Position numbers and translations under genes: made by a program
Notes under the pieces: model-generated
Seen by the model: only the letters and a program-made list of their open reading frames with translations
What the model was told of the DNA's origin: nothing
The model's database searches: none
Assembly: GCA_002317385.1 (NCBI GenBank)
Contig: DCJH01000029.1
Coordinates: forward strand, 200-42,588
Source: Prevotella sp. UBA1705
GTDB taxonomy: Bacteria > Bacteroidota > Bacteroidia > Bacteroidales > Bacteroidaceae
Length of the DNA stretch: 42,389 bases
Reading direction: 5' to 3'
Shown: piece by piece, positions 39,111-42,389 of the stretch
How positions within the stretch are numbered: the first letter of the stretch is position 1
Layout of the letters: each line of letters opens with the position of its first letter

Positions 39111-40793
39111 ATGAATAAGAAAGCACGTTACATGATACTCCTTTTCTTCCAGTTTCTCATGCTGGGCAGCGTTATGGCCCAGCCTGCAGCAGTGAAGAAA
39201 GCATCGCAGAGTGTGTTCACTCTCACCACTTTTGGCGCCGACGGCAGCATCATCGGCTCCACCCACGGCGTGTTTGTGGGCCAGAACGGCGAAGCCATCG
39301 CCATGTGGCACCCCTTTGAGGGCGCGCAGAAAGCCGTGGTGGTCGACGCGAAGGGCAAGTCGCACGAGGTGGATGCCATGCTCGGCGTGTCGGAGCTCTA
39401 CGACATCTGCCAGTTCCGTATCAAGGACAAGGAGGGCGTAGCCCTGCCACTCGTTACCTCCAGTGCACCCGCTTCGGCGGTCTACATGGTGGACTACGAC
39501 CTCAAGAAGCCCGTCATCAAGCGCATCACGCCACAGAGTTCGGAGAAATTTATGAGCCAGAACAACTATTATCTCTTCAATGATGTGGATGTGTCGAACA
39601 CCGATCTTGGCTCGCCCATCGTCAACGAACAGGGACAGTTGCTGGGTATCATGCAGCGCCATAAGAACGGCGGACAGGCCTTTTCGGCCGACGCCCGACT
39701 CATTTCGAGCTTCAGTCTCTCGGGCCTCTCGCTCAACGACAATTCGCTGAAAGCCACCGGCATACGCACCGCACTGCCCAACAATGAGGAGCAGGCCACG
39801 CTCATGCTGATGCTGGCAGGCCAGCAGGCCGACAGCGCACGCTATGAAGCCTATGTGGACGAGTATCTGCAGAAGTTCCCCACCTCCACAGAGGGCTATA
39901 AGGCGCAGGCCGGATGCTACATGGCCATGAGGCAACTGGCCAAGGCCAACGACGTCTACACCACCGAAGTGAAGCGTGTGACCAAGAAAGACGAGGCCTA
40001 CTACGACTACGCTCAGGCCGTATATCGTGCGGCTGCCTTCAAGATCGACACCACCTATACCGCCTGGAACTTCCAGCGCGCCATGGAGCTGGCTCAGGAG
40101 GCCGAGCGTGTAAACCCACTCCCCATCTACAAACACCTGCAGGCTCAGATAGTATATGTTCAGGGCGACTATCAGAAAGCTCTTGCCATGTTTACCGAGC
40201 TCCAGAAGACCGACCTCGGCAAGAACGGAGAAGTATTCTACGAAGCTGCCCAGTGCAAGACCCAACTCAAGGCCCCGCAGGCCGAGATTACCCAGCTGCT
40301 CGATGCAGCCGTGAATGCGCAGAGCGGCACAGGGGCTGCTCCCTACGTGCTGGCGCGTGCTCAATACTACGACAATATCGGAGAATATCGCACCGCCTTC
40401 AAGGATTATCTGGCCTACGACACGCTGATGAACTACAACGCCTCGCCCGAATTCTACTATGCCAAGTTCAAGTGCGAGCAGAAAATACGCCAGTATCAGC
40501 TGGCCCTCAACGACATTGCCCATGCCATCGTGCTCAACCGCATGGAGCCAACCTACTACGCCGAGATGGCCGGACTGCAGCTTCAGCTCAAGCAACTCAA
40601 CGAGGCCGTGCGCACCTGTGCCATGGGATTGCAACTCACCCAGGAATATCCCGACCTGTTTATCATCATGGGCATAGCCCAGTGTGAACTCAAGGGGACA
40701 GAGAATATTCAGGCCGGACTGGCCAATCTGCAGAAGGCGCAGGCCCTTGGCGACCCTCGGGCAGCCGACCTGATAGCCAAATACAAGAAATAA
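39111..40793 (+). CDS. Trypsin-like pseudoprotease fused to TPR repeats
   Basis: A 560-residue exported protein; the signal peptide ends near VMAQ (residue 24). Residues about 28-210 follow an HtrA/trypsin layout: HGVFVGQNGEAIAMWHPFEG, DICQFRI, and NTDLGSPIVNEQGQLLGI. His67 and Asp98 sit where the catalytic pair would, but the position of the catalytic serine (three before the Pro of GDSGGP) is Leu166, so proteolysis is not expected. Residues about 230-560 form tandem TPR-type helical pairs (LQAQIVYVQGDYQKALAMF, IAHAIVLNRMEPTYYAEMAGLQLQLKQLNEAVRTCAMGL). A role in binding or assembly in the periplasm is likelier than cleavage. It has its own 172-base upstream gap and is followed by the tRNA cluster. 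Confidence 0.78.
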   Translation: MNKKARYMILLFFQFLMLGSVMAQPAAVKKASQSVFTLTTFGADGSIIGSTHGVFVGQNGEAIAMWHPFEGAQKAVVVDAKGKSHEVDAMLGVSELYDICQFRIKDKEGVALPLVTSSAPASAVYMVDYDLKKPVIKRITPQSSEKFMSQNNYYLFNDVDVSNTDLGSPIVNEQGQLLGIMQRHKNGGQAFSADARLISSFSLSGLSLNDNSLKATGIRTALPNNEEQATLMLMLAGQQADSARYEAYVDEYLQKFPTSTEGYKAQAGCYMAMRQLAKANDVYTTEVKRVTKKDEAYYDYAQAVYRAAAFKIDTTYTAWNFQRAMELAQEAERVNPLPIYKHLQAQIVYVQGDYQKALAMFTELQKTDLGKNGEVFYEAAQCKTQLKAPQAEITQLLDAAVNAQSGTGAAPYVLARAQYYDNIGEYRTAFKDYLAYDTLMNYNASPEFYYAKFKCEQKIRQYQLALNDIAHAIVLNRMEPTYYAEMAGLQLQLKQLNEAVRTCAMGLQLTQEYPDLFIIMGIAQCELKGTENIQAGLANLQKAQALGDPRAADLIAKYKK

Positions 40794-40811
40794 GGACGTA
40801 GGTCCGACGGC

Positions 40812-40906
40812 AACTCCAAATTGTAATCCCAAATCGCGGGGCCGCGCCCCCATGGCCCAAATAATGCCTAAAAAGCCGTACGATTTATGAATTATAATTT
40901 GGAGTT
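40812..40906. repeat. Inverted repeat around the tRNA promoter
   Basis: AACTCCAAATTGTAAT (40812-40827) and ATTATAATTTGGAGTT (40891-40906) are complementary at 15 of 16 positions. Between them is a GGGGCCGCGCCCC palindrome (40839-40850 area). The right arm contains the TTTG of the tRNA promoter. Confidence 0.8.
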
Positions 40907-40929
40907 TCCGAAAAAATAGTTTATCTTTG
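40898..40929 (+). promoter_or_regulatory. Promoter of the tRNA-Thr/tRNA-Gly unit
   Basis: TTTG (40898-40901), 20 bases, TATCTTTG (40922-40929): full consensus, about 12 bases before the tRNA-Thr gene. Confidence 0.8.
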
Positions 40930-40941
40930 CACACGCAAAAC

Positions 40942-41014
<73 letters not shown>

Positions 41015-41080
41015 CTTCTTGAAAAAGGGAAGAGTTCAAGTATACCACTTATCCTTCTTATTCAACATTACAGTCTTATT

Positions 41081-41151
41081 GCGGAATTAGCACATCGGTA
41101 GTGCACGGGCTTCCCAAGCCTGGGAGGCGGGTTCGATTCCCGTATTCCGCT
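41081..41151 (+). tRNA. tRNA-Gly (anticodon CCC)
   Basis: A 71-base cloverleaf: acceptor GCGGAAT with ATTCCGC, D-arm GCACATCGGTAGTGC, anticodon arm CGGGC/GCCTG (one G-U pair) with loop TTCCCAA (anticodon CCC, reads GGG), and T-arm CGGGTTCGATTCCCG. CCA is not encoded. It is probably co-transcribed with tRNA-Thr. Confidence 0.97.
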
Positions 41152-41349
41152 CTCGGTCGACCCCGAATCACCATTCATTCTCCCACATTACTTCTTCCAC
41201 ATCATGCTACCGGCAATACCATCAGTATGCCTTGTTAGCATCATTCCACACCATTCGCAGGGCCGCATCAACTTGTTTTTAGAGCAATCTTAGATTTATA
41301 TTAATTCCCTGATTATCAAATAGATAAATCATCTCCACAAAATCGTATT

Positions 41350-41438
41350 GAAATAAGGTACTAATCGCCGGGCGAAAAGGTACTAATCGTGGAATGATTA
41401 GGTACTGAAGACAAGAAGATTAGGCCCTAATCGCAAAA
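41350..41438. repeat. TACTAATCG repeat, locus 5
   Basis: GAAATAAGGTACTAATCGCC, GGGCGAAAAGGTACTAATCG, TGATTAGGTACTG and AGATTAGGCCCTAATCGC occur in succession. The AAATAAGGTACTAATCG opening is shared with loci 3 and 4. Confidence 0.75.
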
Positions 41439-41469
41439 CATCAAAAGTCAACCTCAGCAAAGCCCTCCA

Positions 41470-41783
41470 GCCTCTCCCCCTGCCCCTCCCCCGGAGGGAG
41501 GGGAGTAATATGCAGGCATATACCTATTTATACGATAAAAGGGAAACATGATTGTAGGGACATGACCCGTGCATGTCCGCCAACCTATAACCAAAAGATA
41601 ATAGAAAACAAGAAAAATAAAATGATGGATCCAGCAGGGTGCGGGCATGCACGGGTCATGCCCCTACTATTTCAACCATTTCATTCCGCCTCTCCTCCTA
41701 CACTCTACGATCGGAATTCCTGTCTTCGGGCATATCACTCCCCTCCCTTCGGGGGAGGGGTAAGGGGGAGAGGCCGTGGGGGA
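41470..41783. repeat. Nested inverted-repeat element
   Basis: Outer arms: GCCTCTCCCCCTGCCCCTCC and adjoining bases (about 41468-41518) are the near reverse complement of 41727-41783 (CCCTCCCTTCGGGGGAGGGG, then TAAGGGGGAGAGGC). Inner arms: GTAGGGACATGACCCGTGCA (41554-41582) and its near reverse complement, GCATGCACGGGTCATGCCCC (41641-41667). The central about 60 bases are AT-rich. No transposase is encoded. The inner motif is the same palindrome that starts the 293-bp repeats. Confidence 0.75.
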
Positions 41784-41802
41784 CATGGCAGAAGGCTTTG
41801 TT

Positions 41803-41850
41803 TTATAAAACACAAAGAGACCTGCAACTCACTTGAAGTTGCAGGTCTCT
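41803..41850 (-). terminator. Intrinsic terminator of the winged-helix gene
   Basis: A perfect 14-bp stem, AGAGACCTGCAACT (41816-41829) with AGTTGCAGGTCTCT (41837-41850), has a seven-base loop. On the minus strand it is followed by TTTGTGTTTT. The gene stop is 18 bases away. Confidence 0.88.
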
Positions 41851-41867
41851 CCTTAAGTCATATGGGG

Positions 41868-42164
41868 TTATGCCAGCACAACCTTACCGTCTTCACCCTT
41901 CACCTTGCCCTCTTTGAGGAGCCAACCGATACCGAGCAACACCTCGGTCTCAGTCTTCTTGGTGCTTGCGGCGAGCTGTGCTACAGACTGAGCAACACCT
42001 GCTGCAGAAAGTGCCTGATATACATCACCTGCACGGAAACCGGCATTCTCAGCGTCAACCAGTGTCTCGGCCTTCTTTGCTGCGGGTTTCTTTACTGCTT
42101 TTGCCTTTGTTGCGGGAGCGGCCTTGGCTGCTACCTTCTTCTCTGCTGCTTTCTTTTCTACCAT
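41868..42164 (-). CDS. Histone-H1-like winged-helix protein (DUF2582)
   Basis: A 98-residue protein with two parts. Residues 1-34 are a Lys/Ala-rich tail (KKAAEKKVAAKAAP, KAVKKPAAKKAE) like the C-terminal tail of histone H1. Residues 40-98 match the DUF2582 winged helix: GDVYQALSAAGVAQSVAQLA, then STKKTETEVLLGIGWLLKEG and KVKGEDGKVVL. It is probably a small basic DNA-binding, nucleoid-associated protein. It has a full-consensus promoter upstream and a strong terminator, so it is monocistronic. The DNA target is unknown. Confidence 0.82.
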   Translation of the reverse strand: MVEKKAAEKKVAAKAAPATKAKAVKKPAAKKAETLVDAENAGFRAGDVYQALSAAGVAQSVAQLAASTKKTETEVLLGIGWLLKEGKVKGEDGKVVLA

Positions 42165-42225
42165 AATTGAGTAAATGAATTTTAAGATATTAGTAATCCT
42201 TAGATGCTTTATAACTTACTGAGCA

Positions 42226-42257
42226 CAAAGTTACTACTTTATTCTGAATTCATCAAA
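42226..42257 (-). promoter_or_regulatory. Promoter of the winged-helix gene
   Basis: On the minus strand, TTTG (42257-42254), 20 bases, TAACTTTG (42233-42226). Full consensus; the start codon is about 60 bases downstream. Confidence 0.78.
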
Positions 42258-42368
42258 AAGAATGTTAAGATTTTGCCGTTAACACTGTTTGACACAACCA
42301 TTTCTTGACTTAGGTCAAAGTCAAACATAGTTTTCGGATAAAAAAGAGGGGGAGAAGTGAAAAATAAG

Positions 42369-42389
42369 CGGTGCGTACGAGACTCGAAC
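42369..42389 (-). tRNA. 3' end of a tRNA cut by the window edge
   Basis: Read on the minus strand, the last 21 bases are GTTCGAGT, CTCGT, ACGCACC, G: T-loop with its closing G, 3' side of the T-stem, 3' acceptor strand and discriminator base. The anticodon lies outside the window, so the amino acid is unknown. Confidence 0.6.

Larger units (their letters stand above)
41152..41867. other. Repeat-rich gene-free stretch after the tRNAs
   Basis: About 700 bases without a believable gene. It holds TACTAATCG locus 5 (41350-41438), the nested inverted-repeat element (41470-41783) and the terminator of the following minus-strand gene (41803-41850). Short frames here lack family resemblance. Confidence 0.7.

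Noticed and set aside
38994..40934. 646-codon minus-strand open frame
   Set aside because: It is antisense to the pseudoprotease-TPR gene, lacks family motifs and arises from the base composition of the real gene.
41562..42170. 202-codon plus-strand open frame
   Set aside because: It runs across repeat DNA and antisense to the winged-helix gene, is Cys-rich in a random manner and shows no family pattern.

Overview
The window looks like a chromosomal segment of a Bacteroidota member, most likely Prevotella or a close relative. The evidence is an Oar-type TonB-dependent receptor, BACON-domain lipoprotein, DUF4835, DUF3943, DUF3127 and GH127 proteins, few Shine-Dalgarno sites, and promoters of the Bacteroidota form TTTG-N20-TAnnTTTG. 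Six such promoters with exactly 20 bases of spacing can be read directly. The genus is an inference.

Layout. 1-309 is the 3' end of nadE, followed by a terminator and a repeat-rich gap. 1102-5900 (+) is an outer-membrane receptor plus surface lipoprotein operon. 6691-11040 (-) is the oxidative pentose phosphate block (DoxX protein, gnd, zwf, pgl). 11345-13485 is an oxygen-defence cluster: rubredoxin (+) facing a flavodiiron protein and an NADPH-FMN reductase (-). 13577-17796 (-) holds a duplicated 36-bp motif with a micro-ORF, a GH73-like peptidoglycan hydrolase, about 1 kb of dispersed repeats and a GH127 arabinofuranosidase. 18052-20494 (+) is a nucleotide-metabolism operon: a P-loop kinase/CYTH fusion and two tandem deoxynucleoside kinases. 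20591-25159 (+) has a membrane pseudokinase, a large LA_2272-repeat/DUF3943 protein and a small lipoprotein. 25248-26729 (+) is a FetAB-like pair whose ATPase has lost key motifs. 26644-27567 (-) is a phytase-like esterase. 27631-28611 is a strong promoter, a roughly 340-nt structured leader and riboflavin synthase. 28754-33359 (+) is a TolC-MacA-MacB efflux operon with a one-base frameshift in macA. 33730-34140 (-) is an SSB-like DUF3127 protein. 34332-38938 (+) is a replication and repair run (dnaN, DnaQ-like exonuclease, DUF4835, recN). 39111-40793 is a dead trypsin-like domain fused to TPRs. 40942-41151 holds tRNA-Thr and tRNA-Gly. 41868-42164 (-) is a histone-H1-like winged-helix protein, and a truncated tRNA lies at the right edge.

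The less ordinary content is between genes and in degenerate enzymes. A roughly 293-bp repeat occurs three times (once direct, then as an inverted pair). A short TACTAATCG repeat forms tandem or hairpin arrays at five loci. A palindromic GGACATGCCC motif seeds both the long repeat and a nested inverted-repeat element at 41470-41783. Three proteins keep an enzyme fold but lack catalytic residues (pseudokinase, pseudoprotease, degenerate ABC ATPase). The riboflavin synthase leader has two mutually exclusive pairings, as expected of an attenuator. No CRISPR-Cas system, prophage, transposase or integrase is visible.
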